A DNA stretch of 64,000 nt from Actinomycetospora lutea. GTDB taxonomy: Bacteria > Actinomycetota > Actinomycetes > Mycobacteriales > Pseudonocardiaceae. Under the pieces are notes generated by a model that saw only the letters and a list, made by a program, of their open reading frames with translations, did no database searches and had not been told where the DNA came from. Where the stretch lies: the NCBI RefSeq assembly GCF_028737205.1, contig NZ_JAQZAL010000003.1, forward strand, positions 267,095-331,094. Reading direction: 5' to 3'. Within the stretch, counting starts at the first letter, position 1. Every line of letters begins with the position of its first letter. Made by a program: the position numbers and the translations under genes. This document shows positions 21,076-29,027 of this stretch, in pieces.

Positions 21076-21911
21076 TCTCGTACGCGCACGAGGGCAACGG
21101 CGTCCCGGTGGTCTGCCTGCACGGCTGGCCCGGCGCCGCGTCCGACTACCGCGCCCTGCTGCCGCTGCTCGAGCGCGACGCCCAGGTCGTCGTCCCGGAT
21201 CTGCTCGGCTTCGGCGCCTCCTTCCGCCCCGGGGACGTCGACCGTCCGGCCACCGACTTCGGCCGGGACGCGCAGGGCGCCGCCGTGCTCGAGCTGATGG
21301 ACCACCTCGGGTTCGACGACGCGGTCCTGGTCGGCTACGACGTGGGGTCGACGACCGCGACGCACCTCGCCCGGACGGCGCCCGAGCGGGTGCGCGCGCT
21401 GGTGCTGGGCAACGCGATCCACCCCGGGGCCGCGGCGGCCTCGCTCGACGACGACCACCGCGCCGAGTTCTGGTACCAGGACTTCCACCAGCTCGAGCTC
21501 GTCGAGAACCTGGTCGACGGGTCGGCGGCGAACGTCCGGGCGTACCTCGAGCACTTCTGGTCGCACTGGGGCGCCCGGGGGATCGCGGCGCGAGAGGGGG
21601 TCACCGACGAGCTCGTGGAGGCCTACGCGCGGCCGGGGGCGTTCACGGTGTCGGTGAACTGGTACCGCGCGGGCTCGGCGACCCTGCGCACGGCGCTCGC
21701 GCTGCGCGGCAAGGACCCGCCGGCGCCGGTCACCGTGCCGACCACCGTGCTCTGGGGCGACCGGGACCCGCTGTTCCCGCCGCGGCTCGCCGAGGGCCTG
21801 GACCGCGCGTACACCGACCTGCGCGGCGTGCACCACCTCGAGGACGTGGGCCACTTCGTGCCGCTGGAGGCGGCGAACGAGGTCGCGGCGGCGGTCCGGG
21901 CGTTCCTGTAG
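21072..21911 (+). CDS. Alpha/beta hydrolase, epoxide-hydrolase/haloalkane-dehalogenase-like
   Basis: 279 aa. The oxyanion motif is CLHGWPGAASDYRAL. The nucleophile elbow VGYDVGSTTAT has Asp instead of Ser, as in epoxide hydrolases and haloalkane dehalogenases, which form an alkyl-Asp ester. The catalytic His is in LEDVGHFVPLEAANEV. A helical cap with YQDFHQLELVENLV follows the elbow. The substrate cannot be fixed. It is translationally coupled to the methyltransferase (GTGA) and followed 58 nt later by a tRNA. Confidence 0.85.
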   Translation: MISYAHEGNGVPVVCLHGWPGAASDYRALLPLLERDAQVVVPDLLGFGASFRPGDVDRPATDFGRDAQGAAVLELMDHLGFDDAVLVGYDVGSTTATHLARTAPERVRALVLGNAIHPGAAAASLDDDHRAEFWYQDFHQLELVENLVDGSAANVRAYLEHFWSHWGARGIAAREGVTDELVEAYARPGAFTVSVNWYRAGSATLRTALALRGKDPPAPVTVPTTVLWGDRDPLFPPRLAEGLDRAYTDLRGVHHLEDVGHFVPLEAANEVAAAVRAFL

Positions 21912-21969
21912 AGGTCGGCCCTCGTATCGTCAGGGACGACAGCGAGAGCGCGTTGCCCGCAACGACCCC

Positions 21970-22043
21970 ACCGGCGTACTCCAACGGGCAGAGAGGGCGG
22001 CTTTAGGTGCCGCACAGTGCGGGTTCGAATCCCGTCGCCGGTA
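21970..22043 (+). tRNA. tRNA-like gene, anticodon UAG (Leu codon CUA), class I structure
   Basis: A 74-nt cloverleaf. Acceptor ACCGGCG/CGCCGGT is perfect, with discriminator A at 22043. D-stem CTCC/AGAG has one mismatch. Anticodon stem GCGGC/GCCGC is perfect with loop TTTAGGT and anticodon TAG at 22004-22006. The variable loop is five bases (ACAGT), and the T-arm is GCGGG-TTCGAAT-CCCGT. Leucine tRNAs normally have a long class II variable arm, so this short-arm molecule with a leucine anticodon is unusual. CCA is not encoded (CTCC follows). Confidence 0.85.
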
Positions 22044-22047
22044 CTCC

Positions 22048-22521
22048 CTACAGCGTCAGGTCGCGCAGCAGCCGGCCCACGTGGCCGGTGGCCTTCACGC
22101 CGTACTGCGCTTCCTCGATGTTCCCGTCGGCGTCGACGAGGAACGTCGATCGGATCACACCGGTCGTGGTCTTCCCGTACATCGTCTTCTCGCCCCAGGC
22201 GCCCCACGCCTGCATGACCGACTTGTCCGGGTCGGAGAGCAGCGGGAAGGTCAGGCCCTCCTTGTCGCGGAACTTCGCGAGCTTCTCCGGCTTGTCCGGC
22301 GAGATCCCCAGGACGGTGACGTCGGCGTCGTTGAACGTCGCCAGGTTGTCCCGGAAGTCGCAGGCCTCCTTGGTGCACCCCGGGGTCATCGCGGCGGGGT
22401 AGAAGTACACGAGGACACGGTGTCCGCGGTGGTCCGCGAGCGACACCGTCTCCCCCTGATCGGAGGTCAGCGAGAAGTCCGGCGCGGGTTGACCGGGGGC
22501 CAGGCGGGTATCGGCGGTCAC
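22048..22521 (-). CDS. bcp: Thioredoxin-dependent thiol peroxidase (BCP-type peroxiredoxin)
   Basis: 157-aa peroxiredoxin that reduces H2O2 and organic hydroperoxides with electrons from thioredoxin. The peroxidatic Cys sits in PAAMTPGCTKEACDFRDN, and the second Cys five residues on (ACDF) is the resolving Cys of the BCP subfamily. The fold start APDFSLTSDQGETVSL and the conserved Arg region (GVIRSTFLVDADG) are present. The GTG has TATCCT 8 nt upstream (leaderless). It ends 5 nt from the 3' end of the neighbouring tRNA, which is transcribed convergently. Confidence 0.95.
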   Translation of the reverse strand: MTADTRLAPGQPAPDFSLTSDQGETVSLADHRGHRVLVYFYPAAMTPGCTKEACDFRDNLATFNDADVTVLGISPDKPEKLAKFRDKEGLTFPLLSDPDKSVMQAWGAWGEKTMYGKTTTGVIRSTFLVDADGNIEEAQYGVKATGHVGRLLRDLTL

Positions 22522-22529
22522 GGGCGGGC

Positions 22530-22535
22530 AGGATA
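22530..22535 (-). promoter_or_regulatory. Leaderless -10 box of bcp
   Basis: TATCCT on the minus strand with 8 nt to the GTG at 22521. Confidence 0.5.
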
Positions 22536-22605
22536 GCCGCCGACCACCGGCCGGTCGCGAACAGAGCGACGGTCAGCGCGACCGACGACCACACGGGGAG
22601 GTGCC

Positions 22606-22827
22606 GTGGCACGGGACACGGACGCCATCGAGAAGGAGATCCAGCAGGCGCGCGAGGCGCTCGCCGGAGCGCTCGACGAGCTGTCGGAGCGGGCGAACCC
22701 GCAGCGGCTCTCGGAGCAGGGCAAGGAGATGGCCGCGCAGAAGTGGGCCGACCCCCGCGTCAAGTACGCGGTCTACGCCGCCGGCGCGCTCGTGGGGCTG
22801 ATCATTCTGCGGAAGCTCTTCAGGTAG
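22606..22827 (+). CDS. DUF3618 family small membrane-anchored protein
   Basis: 73-aa protein. The N-terminal amphipathic helix DTDAIEKEIQQAREALAGAL plus DELSERANP matches DUF3618, in which a short coiled-coil segment precedes one transmembrane helix. Here the helix is VKYAVYAAGALVGLIILRKLF at the C-terminus. The GTG has GGGGAGG directly upstream (22595-22601). The function of the family is unknown; it is often encoded near other small envelope proteins. A hairpin at 22883-22907 follows. Confidence 0.8.
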   Translation: MARDTDAIEKEIQQAREALAGALDELSERANPQRLSEQGKEMAAQKWADPRVKYAVYAAGALVGLIILRKLFR

Positions 22828-22882
22828 CGGGGTCCGCGCCCCACGGTCGAGCTCCCGCTGCGCTCCGTCTCCCTGCGCCGGT

Positions 22883-22907
22883 GGCGAGGTGGTAGAACCG
22901 CCTCGCC
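22883..22907 (+). terminator. Hairpin between DUF3618 and acyl-CoA synthetase genes
   Basis: GGCGAGGTGG-TAGAA-CCGCCTCGCC, a 10-bp stem with one T-G pair and a 5-nt loop, ending 27 nt before the synthetase GTG. It could terminate the upstream transcript or, being close to the start, affect initiation of the next gene. Confidence 0.5.
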
Positions 22908-22933
22908 ATCGGCGTACGGAAGGGGTCACCGCA

Positions 22934-24673
22934 GTGCCCGAGCTCAGCAAGGCCGCGACGGAGTTCCGACGGGCGCGGGACGAGCTGCTCGAACGACGGA
23001 CCGACTACGACGCGGCCCTGCGCGACTTCCGCTGGCCGCAGCTCGACGAGTTCAACTGGGCCCTCGAGCACTTCGACGCCATCGGCTCCGAACCCGGCAC
23101 CGCGCAGCGCCCCGCGCTGTGGATCGTCGAGGAGGACGGTCGCGAGACCCGGTACTCCTTCGCCGACATGAGCGAGCGGTCCAACCGCGTCGCCAACTGG
23201 CTGCGGGCGCAGGGCGTGCAGCGCGGCGACCGGATCATCCTCATGCTCGCCAACCAGGTGGAGCTGTGGGAGACGATCCTCGCGGCGATGAAGCTCGGCG
23301 CGATCCTCATCCCGTCGACGCCGATGCTCGGGCCCGCCGACCTGCGCGACCGCATCGACCGCGGCAACGCGCGCCACGTCGTGGTCCGCGACGCCGACGT
23401 CGACAAGTTCGACGACGTGCCCGGCGACTACACCCGGATCGCCGTCGGCGACCGCATCACCGAGCCCTGGCTCGACTTCGCCGGCGCGTACGACGCCCCC
23501 GCCGAGTTCACCGCGGACGGGCCCACCAAGGGCAGCGACACCCTGCTCCTGTACTTCACCTCGGGCACGACGGCGAAGCCCAAGCTCGTCGAGCACACGC
23601 ACACGAGCTACCCCGTCGGGCACCTCTCGACGATGTACTGGATCGGCCTGCAGCCCGGTGACGTGCACCTGAACGTCGCCTCGCCGGGCTGGGCCAAGCA
23701 CGCGTGGTCGAACGTGTTCGCGCCGTGGATCGCCGAGGCGACGATCTTCATCTACAACTACACGAAGTTCGACGCCGACAAGCTGCTCGACGTCATGGTG
23801 GAGAAGGGCGTCAGCACCTTCTGCGCGCCGCCCACGGTGTGGCGGATGCTCATCCAGGCCGACCTCACGCGCGTGCAGGTGCCGGTGCGCGAGCTCGTGG
23901 GCGCCGGCGAGCCGCTGAACCCCGAGGTCATCGAGCAGGTCCGCGAGTCGTGGGGCATGACCATCCGCGACGGCTTCGGGCAGACCGAGTCGACGCTGCA
24001 GATCGGCAACCCGCCCGGCCAGCCGGTGAAGGACGGCTCGATGGGTCGCCCGCTGCCGGGCTACCCGATCGTGCTGGTCGACCCGGTCACCGGCGAGCGC
24101 GGCGACGAGGGCGAGATCTGCATCGACCTCCAGGACGGCGCGGTCGGCCGGCCGCTCGGCCTCATGGTCGGCTACAAGGACGACCCGGAGCGCAACGACG
24201 AGGTCATGCGCGGCGGGGTGTACCACACCGGCGACGTCGGCTCGCGCGACGAGGACGGCTACATCACCTACATCGGCCGCTCCGACGACGTGTTCAAGGC
24301 GTCGGACTACCGCATCAGCCCGTTCGAGCTCGAGAGCGTGCTGATCGAGCACGAGGCGGTCGCCGAGGCCGCGGTCGTGCCGTCGCCGGACCCGCTGCGC
24401 CTGGCCGTGCCGAAGGCCTACGTCGTGCTGTCGTCGCGGTACGAGCCCTCGCGCGACACGGCGCTGGCGATCCTGCGCCACGCCCGCGAGAACCTGCCGG
24501 CCTACAAGCGGGTGCGGCGCCTCGAGTTCTACGAGCTGCCCAAGACGATCTCCGGGAAGATCCGTCGGGTCGAGCTGCGGGACCGCGAGGACGAGCTGCG
24601 CCCCGGCCCGTCGTCCGACGCCGCCCCCGAGGGCGAGTTCCGCGACGAGGACTTCCCGGAGCTGCGCCAGTGA
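22934..24673 (+). CDS. AMP-dependent acyl-CoA synthetase
   Basis: 579-aa ANL-superfamily ligase that activates a carboxylate as acyl-AMP and transfers it to CoA. The ATP-binding loop is LLLYFTSGTTAKPKLVEH, motif A5 is DGFGQTEST, the Asp/Arg motif is YHTGDVGSRDEDGYITYIGRSDD, and the C-terminal catalytic Lys is in PKTISGKIRRVELR. The segment FRWPQLDEFNWALEHFD resembles medium-chain/aromatic acid synthetases. GTG 22934 is chosen because it gives the family N-terminus PELSKAATEFRRARDEL. A thioesterase gene follows at 34 nt. Together they could load and unload CoA on the same acyl group. Confidence 0.9.
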   Translation: MPELSKAATEFRRARDELLERRTDYDAALRDFRWPQLDEFNWALEHFDAIGSEPGTAQRPALWIVEEDGRETRYSFADMSERSNRVANWLRAQGVQRGDRIILMLANQVELWETILAAMKLGAILIPSTPMLGPADLRDRIDRGNARHVVVRDADVDKFDDVPGDYTRIAVGDRITEPWLDFAGAYDAPAEFTADGPTKGSDTLLLYFTSGTTAKPKLVEHTHTSYPVGHLSTMYWIGLQPGDVHLNVASPGWAKHAWSNVFAPWIAEATIFIYNYTKFDADKLLDVMVEKGVSTFCAPPTVWRMLIQADLTRVQVPVRELVGAGEPLNPEVIEQVRESWGMTIRDGFGQTESTLQIGNPPGQPVKDGSMGRPLPGYPIVLVDPVTGERGDEGEICIDLQDGAVGRPLGLMVGYKDDPERNDEVMRGGVYHTGDVGSRDEDGYITYIGRSDDVFKASDYRISPFELESVLIEHEAVAEAAVVPSPDPLRLAVPKAYVVLSSRYEPSRDTALAILRHARENLPAYKRVRRLEFYELPKTISGKIRRVELRDREDELRPGPSSDAAPEGEFRDEDFPELRQ

Positions 24674-24707
24674 CACCGGGAGACGCAGCGGAGCGGAGCT
24701 CGACCCG

Positions 24708-25121
24708 ATGACTTACGCGTTCCCGATCGTGCCGCGGTACGCGGAGGTCGACCAGCAGGGCGTCGTGTTCAACGGCCACTACCTGACGTGGTTCGACGAG
24801 GCCTTCACCGGCTTCCTCGACCACGTCGGGCTGTCCTACCCCGACCTCATCGCCTCCGGCGTCGACGTCATGGTCGTGCACTCGGAGCTCGACTACGGCG
24901 GCTCGGTGCGGTGGCGCGACGACGCACGCGTCGAGGTCGAGTGCGAGCGGCAGGGGACGACCAGCTTCACGCTCGGGTTCACCGTCTACCGCTCCGCCGA
25001 CGAGGTCGCCGTCACCGGCCGCAACGTGTACGTCGTCGTGGTCCAGGACCCGGAGACCAAGGCGTGGTCCAAGGCCCCCGGGATCCCGGAGAAGCTGTCG
25101 GCGGCGCTCTCGTCGGGGTGA
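24708..25121 (+). CDS. Acyl-CoA thioesterase (4HBT, YbgC/FadM-like hot dog)
   Basis: 137-aa single hot-dog-fold protein. PRYAEVDQQGVVFNGHYLTWFDEA carries the catalytic Asp and the xGxVxxxxYxxxxexa signature of the 4-hydroxybenzoyl-CoA thioesterase family. SELDYGGSVRWRDDARVEVE supplies the central strands. These enzymes hydrolyse acyl-CoA as tetramers. It lies 34 nt after the acyl-CoA synthetase on the same strand, so probably the same operon. Its stop is close to the convergent polyamine operon (16 nt). Confidence 0.87.
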   Translation: MTYAFPIVPRYAEVDQQGVVFNGHYLTWFDEAFTGFLDHVGLSYPDLIASGVDVMVVHSELDYGGSVRWRDDARVEVECERQGTTSFTLGFTVYRSADEVAVTGRNVYVVVVQDPETKAWSKAPGIPEKLSAALSSG

Positions 25122-25137
25122 GGGCAGCCCCCGCGCG

Positions 25138-26400
25138 TCAGGTCGCCGACGTCCGCACGGCGAACGGCAGCACCGCCCCGCGGCGCAGGGCGTCGGCATC
25201 GATCGACGTCAGCGCGGGGAAGCGGTCGAGGCGCGCGATCGCGCGCTCGACCGGGTCGTCGACGGGGTCGACGCGCCCGCTGAGGTAGGCCCACTCGTGC
25301 TCGTCGGAGCAGTACGGCAGCACGGCGGCGAAGACGTCGTCGAAGCGACGGGTCATGCGCGCGAGCGTGTCGTGGCGCCAGAGCGTGGGGCAGCCGGCCT
25401 GCGAGCAGACGACGCCGCCGGGGGCGAGGACCCCGGAGCACCGCCGCAGGAACTCCTCGCCGTAGAGGCGGGCGTGCTGGGCCGGGTCGGTGATCTCGAC
25501 GGGCTCGTCGGGCAGGTCGACGATGACGACGTCCCACCGGTCGCCGCGGGCGGCGGCGTCGACGAGGAACTGCCAGCCGTCGGCGTAGTGCATGCGCACC
25601 GGACCGCGCCCGGCCTCGGCGTCGGCCAGCTCGTCGGGCGTGTAGCCGTAGGGGAGCAGCTCGGCGCACCGGCGGACGCACTCGGTGTCGATGTCGACGT
25701 GGTCGACGCGCGCGGCGCCGGCGGCCACCGCGAGCTGGGACACGACGCCCTCCGAGGAACCGACCACCAGCACCGACTCCAGACGGTCGGCCAGCAGCAT
25801 CGGGGGCACGGCGAGCGCCTCGTGGTAGACGAGCTGGCTCGCCTCGGTGGACTGCCGCTCGCCGTCGCAGAACAGCGTGATCCCCTGGGCCGTGCGGGCG
25901 ACCATCATGTCCTGCCACTGCGTGCGGCCGCGAAAGAGCACCTCGTCGAGACGCCAGCGCCGGCGCATGCCCGCGGCGAGCGGCTCGTCGACCTCACGCC
26001 CGCCGGCGGCCGGGGCCAGCCCGGCGCCGCGCGCCACGACCTGCGCGCGCACCTCGCTCGCGCCCAGCTCGCGGCCGAGGGCGTCGACCACGAGCTCGGG
26101 ATCGGCCTGGATGCCGCAGGTGAACACGTCCACGAACGCCGCCGAGGCCTCGGGGTAGGCGTGCACCGAGGCGTGCGACTCGGCGAGCAGCGCCAGGACC
26201 GTCGTGCCCTGCGGCTCGAACCGGTGCGCGACGACGTCGAGGACGGTCGCGCCGCCGGCGTCGAGCGCGCGGCGCAGGCCGTCGCCGATCCGCTGCTCGT
26301 CGCCGAGCACGGCGGGGTCGACGCCGCGCAGTTCGGCGAGCACGTGGCGTCCGGCGAACGTCGCGGGCTTAGTGCTGGCTGGTGTGGTGGTCAATTCCAC
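25138..26400 (-). CDS. Fused S-adenosylmethionine decarboxylase / spermidine synthase (SpeD-SpeE)
   Basis: 420-aa two-domain protein. Residues 16-120 are a SpeD domain: LLAESHASVHAYPE gives Ser75 (future pyruvoyl group after Glu74-Ser75 self-cleavage) and His80, and VDVFTCG gives Cys95, the same spacing as Ser63/His68/Cys83 of the T. maritima enzyme. Residues about 165-415 are a spermidine synthase fold: FCDGERQSTEASQLVYHEAL, VLVVGSSEGVVSQLAVAAG (nucleotide loop) and VVIVDLPDEP (catalytic Asp). The product would supply decarboxylated SAM and transfer its aminopropyl group to putrescine. The GTG has GGAGG at 26405-26409 and lies within the decarboxylase stop region (32-nt overlap). Confidence 0.88.
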   Translation of the reverse strand: MELTTTPASTKPATFAGRHVLAELRGVDPAVLGDEQRIGDGLRRALDAGGATVLDVVAHRFEPQGTTVLALLAESHASVHAYPEASAAFVDVFTCGIQADPELVVDALGRELGASEVRAQVVARGAGLAPAAGGREVDEPLAAGMRRRWRLDEVLFRGRTQWQDMMVARTAQGITLFCDGERQSTEASQLVYHEALAVPPMLLADRLESVLVVGSSEGVVSQLAVAAGAARVDHVDIDTECVRRCAELLPYGYTPDELADAEAGRGPVRMHYADGWQFLVDAAARGDRWDVVIVDLPDEPVEITDPAQHARLYGEEFLRRCSGVLAPGGVVCSQAGCPTLWRHDTLARMTRRFDDVFAAVLPYCSDEHEWAYLSGRVDPVDDPVERAIARLDRFPALTSIDADALRRGAVLPFAVRTSAT

Positions 26401-27535
26401 CTTCCTCCGGGGTCTCGATCGTGGCGTGGGTCGCGATGGGGTCGTGCCGGACGTGGGTCGGCAGGGGCGGCAGGCCGTTGAAGCCCACCGAGGCGTAGCT
26501 GGAGGTGTAGGCGCCGGCGCCGAGGAACTCGACGACGTCGCCCGGCCCGAGGTCGAGCGGGAGGCGGACGTCGGCGTCGCGGTAGAGGACGTCGTCGCCG
26601 TCGCAGGTCGGTCCGGCGAGCACGACCGGTCCGGTTTCCCCGCCGCGGCCGGGCGTACGCAGGCGGTAGACGATCATCTCTCCCTCGGTCTCGGCGAGGC
26701 CCTGGTAGCGGCCCACGTCGAGGTAGACCCAGCGCCGCCCGGCGCGCTGCGCGACGAGGACGACCTCGGCGCGCAGCACCCCCGCGTCGGCGACGAGGGC
26801 CCGGCCGGGCTCGGCGTACGGGCGTGGGCGCCACCGGCCGGCGTGCCGGGCGAGGGCGTCGCGGATCGCCGCGGCGCACGCGTCGACGTCGGGGGTGAGC
26901 CCGCCGGCGTGGGTGGTGGGGAACCCGCCGCCCAGGTTCAGCTCGCGCGGGGCGTGGTCGCCGAGGCGGGCGGCCACGCGGGCCGAGGCGTCGATGGCGC
27001 GGGTCCAGGCGCTCGGCTCGCGCTGCTGGGAGCCGACGTGGAACCCGATGCCCGCGGCGTCGAGGCCGGCGGCGCGCGCCCGCTCGAGCAGCGCGACGGC
27101 CTCGTCCTCGGTGGCGCCGAACTTGCCGGCGAACGGGGTCGCCGACCCGTCGTCGCCGGCGGCGAGCCGGACCCCGACGGTGGCGCCCGGGACCTCGCGC
27201 GCGAGGAGGTCGACGTCGGCGGGGGAATCGGTGGTGAAGCGCGTGACGCCCGCGGCCCGGGCGGCGCGGACGTCGGTGACCTTCTTCACCGGGTTGCCCC
27301 AGGACAGCCCGGCGGGGCGGGCGCCGGCGAGCAGGCAGAGGTCGAGCTCCCCGACGCTGGCGAGGTCGAACGAGGCGCCCTCGGCGACGAGGAGGGCGAG
27401 GACGTCGGGGTGCGGGTTGGCCTTCACCGCGTAGCAGAGCTCGACGCCGGGCAGGGCGGTGCGCATCGTGCGATAGGCGTGGCGTACCGCGGCCAGGTCG
27501 AGCTCGAGGTGGGGGGATGCCCGGTCCGCGGTCAC
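26369..27535 (-). CDS. PLP-dependent (ornithine-type) decarboxylase, fold type III
   Basis: 388-aa alanine-racemase-fold decarboxylase. The PLP Lys is in LCYAVKANPHPDVL. HVGSQ and LNLGGGFPTT are the phosphate and PLP-binding motifs. YAEPGRALVADAG binds the cofactor, and the active-site Cys from the neighbouring subunit is in AGPTCDGDDVLY. These fit bacterial ornithine/lysine decarboxylases and not diaminopimelate decarboxylase, and the downstream SpeD-SpeE gene argues for putrescine production from ornithine. GTG 27535 is the first start in frame after the conserved region. The 3' end overlaps the fusion gene by 32 nt, so the operon makes spermidine in two polypeptides. Confidence 0.85.
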   Translation of the reverse strand: MTADRASPHLELDLAAVRHAYRTMRTALPGVELCYAVKANPHPDVLALLVAEGASFDLASVGELDLCLLAGARPAGLSWGNPVKKVTDVRAARAAGVTRFTTDSPADVDLLAREVPGATVGVRLAAGDDGSATPFAGKFGATEDEAVALLERARAAGLDAAGIGFHVGSQQREPSAWTRAIDASARVAARLGDHAPRELNLGGGFPTTHAGGLTPDVDACAAAIRDALARHAGRWRPRPYAEPGRALVADAGVLRAEVVLVAQRAGRRWVYLDVGRYQGLAETEGEMIVYRLRTPGRGGETGPVVLAGPTCDGDDVLYRDADVRLPLDLGPGDVVEFLGAGAYTSSYASVGFNGLPPLPTHVRHDPIATHATIETPEEGGIDHHTSQH

Positions 27536-27695
27536 GGGGAGTGCGCCCTCACGCGCTCCATGGTGCCCGCCGATTTCTTCGCGGACACCACGAAACGGCT
27601 GACCCGGGACAGGGCGGCGGCGTACCGTACGGATCTCCGGGGCCGCTGGAGCCCGGGACCGCTGTCGGGGGCGGGCGTGTTGCGAAGGGGGTTGC

Positions 27696-29027
27696 ATGCC
27701 GTCCACCTCGTCCCGAGGCTGGAACCCGGCACCGCGTCCGCGACCGTGGCCGTTCCGCACGCCGCGCAACATCGTGGTCACGAGCCTGTTCACGGTGGCG
27801 CTGGTGGCGGCGCTCTTCGGCATCGGGACCGCGGTCGTGCCGGGTGGCCCCCGGGACGACGCGGCGGGCCTGACCGGCAACGCGAGCGACGTGCCGACCA
27901 CCTCCGACGAGGTCGACGACTCCTCCGACGGCTCCCTGGGCTCGCGTGAGCCCACCGGCGACGACGCCGCCCAGGCCCTCCCGGACGCGCCCCGCACCGA
28001 CGCGGCAGCGCCCGGCAGCGCCCTCCCCGACTCCCTCCCCGACGACGTCGCGCCGCCGCTGACGCCGATCCCGCTGCCCGGGTCGCGGGCGCTCGACCCC
28101 GCGCCGGCCGCACCCGGCGAGCCCGCCTTCCCCGGCTCGGAGGGCACGGCGGCGGCCCCGCCGGGCTTCGACGAGCTGGTCCCCGGCGTCGACCCGGTGC
28201 CGCTGCCCGGTGCCGGCGGCGCGCCCGCCCCCGCTCCGGCGGCCGACCCGGCGAGCCCGCCCGACACCCGGGGCCCCACGGATCCGGCCCGCACGGCGAC
28301 CACCGACGACGACCCGGGCCCGGTGCTCGACCTGCCGCTGCTGCCCGACCCGACGCGCGACGAACCCACCGGGTCGTCCGGTGGTCGCGGTGGTGGTGCC
28401 GGGAACGGCGGCGGGGCCGCTCGCGACGACGACGCGCCCGCGCGCGGCGGGGACGGCGGTGGCCTGCTGCCCGATCTCCTGCCCGGCGGTGGCAACGGCG
28501 GCGGCAACGGCGGCGGTGGCGACGGGGGCGGCGTCGACGGCGGTGCCGGACGGGGCGGCGACGGCGGTGCCGGACGGGATGGCGACGCCGACCGGGCGGA
28601 GAGGCCGCACCCGCACGCGGTCGCGACGCCGATCGGGGCGGTGCCGGTGACAACGGCGGGGGCAACGGCGGCGGCTATGGGCGTGAGGGCGGGCGCGGCG
28701 GCGAGGGTGGGGGCGGTGGCGGGCTGCTCCCGGACCTCGTGCCCGGCGCGGCCGACGAGACACCCGCGCGTCGCACCGGCGAGGCGACCACCAGCGCTCC
28801 GCCGTCCACCGGGGGCCGGCCGACGCTCGAGCTGCCCACCGACTCCGCCACGCCCGAGGGCTGGCCCACCTACGGTGACCCCGACGGCCCGGGCGACATC
28901 CGCGACGACACGGGGACCGAGACCGCACCCGGCGGCACCGCCCGGCGGACCCAGCCCACGCCCGAGGGCTGGCCGCTGCCGACCGACGCGACGGAGGTGT
29001 CCGACGAGGACCGGTCGGCGCCGGTGA
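27696..29027 (+). CDS. Membrane-anchored Pro/Gly-rich surface protein, N-terminal part (frame changes near 28594)
   Basis: Opens with a basic stretch and one hydrophobic anchor (NIVVTSLFTVALVAALFGIG, about residues 25-44), then a long Asp/Pro/Ala-rich stalk and a glycine-rich block (GGGNGGGNGGGGDGG) containing LLPDLLPGG. The genuine frame appears to end near 28594: after that this frame becomes Arg/Pro-rich, while the +2 frame continues DNGGGNGGG and GLLPDLVPG and then the reading frame listed from 28739. One missing base around 28591-28600 would join them into a single protein of about 663 aa ending at 29686. It is secreted or wall-associated by composition; no enzymatic domain is visible. 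Residues encoded after about 28594 are probably not real. Confidence 0.6.
   Translation: MPSTSSRGWNPAPRPRPWPFRTPRNIVVTSLFTVALVAALFGIGTAVVPGGPRDDAAGLTGNASDVPTTSDEVDDSSDGSLGSREPTGDDAAQALPDAPRTDAAAPGSALPDSLPDDVAPPLTPIPLPGSRALDPAPAAPGEPAFPGSEGTAAAPPGFDELVPGVDPVPLPGAGGAPAPAPAADPASPPDTRGPTDPARTATTDDDPGPVLDLPLLPDPTRDEPTGSSGGRGGGAGNGGGAARDDDAPARGGDGGGLLPDLLPGGGNGGGNGGGGDGGGVDGGAGRGGDGGAGRDGDADRAERPHPHAVATPIGAVPVTTAGATAAAMGVRAGAAARVGAVAGCSRTSCPARPTRHPRVAPARRPPALRRPPGAGRRSSCPPTPPRPRAGPPTVTPTARATSATTRGPRPHPAAPPGGPSPRPRAGRCRPTRRRCPTRTGRRR

Noticed and set aside
28490..28570. Glycine-codon repeats considered as a tandem repeat or CRISPR-like array
   Set aside because: Imperfect GGC/GGT/AAC codon repetition within a coding sequence, with no constant repeat and spacer structure. 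No CRISPR or cas gene is seen anywhere in the window.
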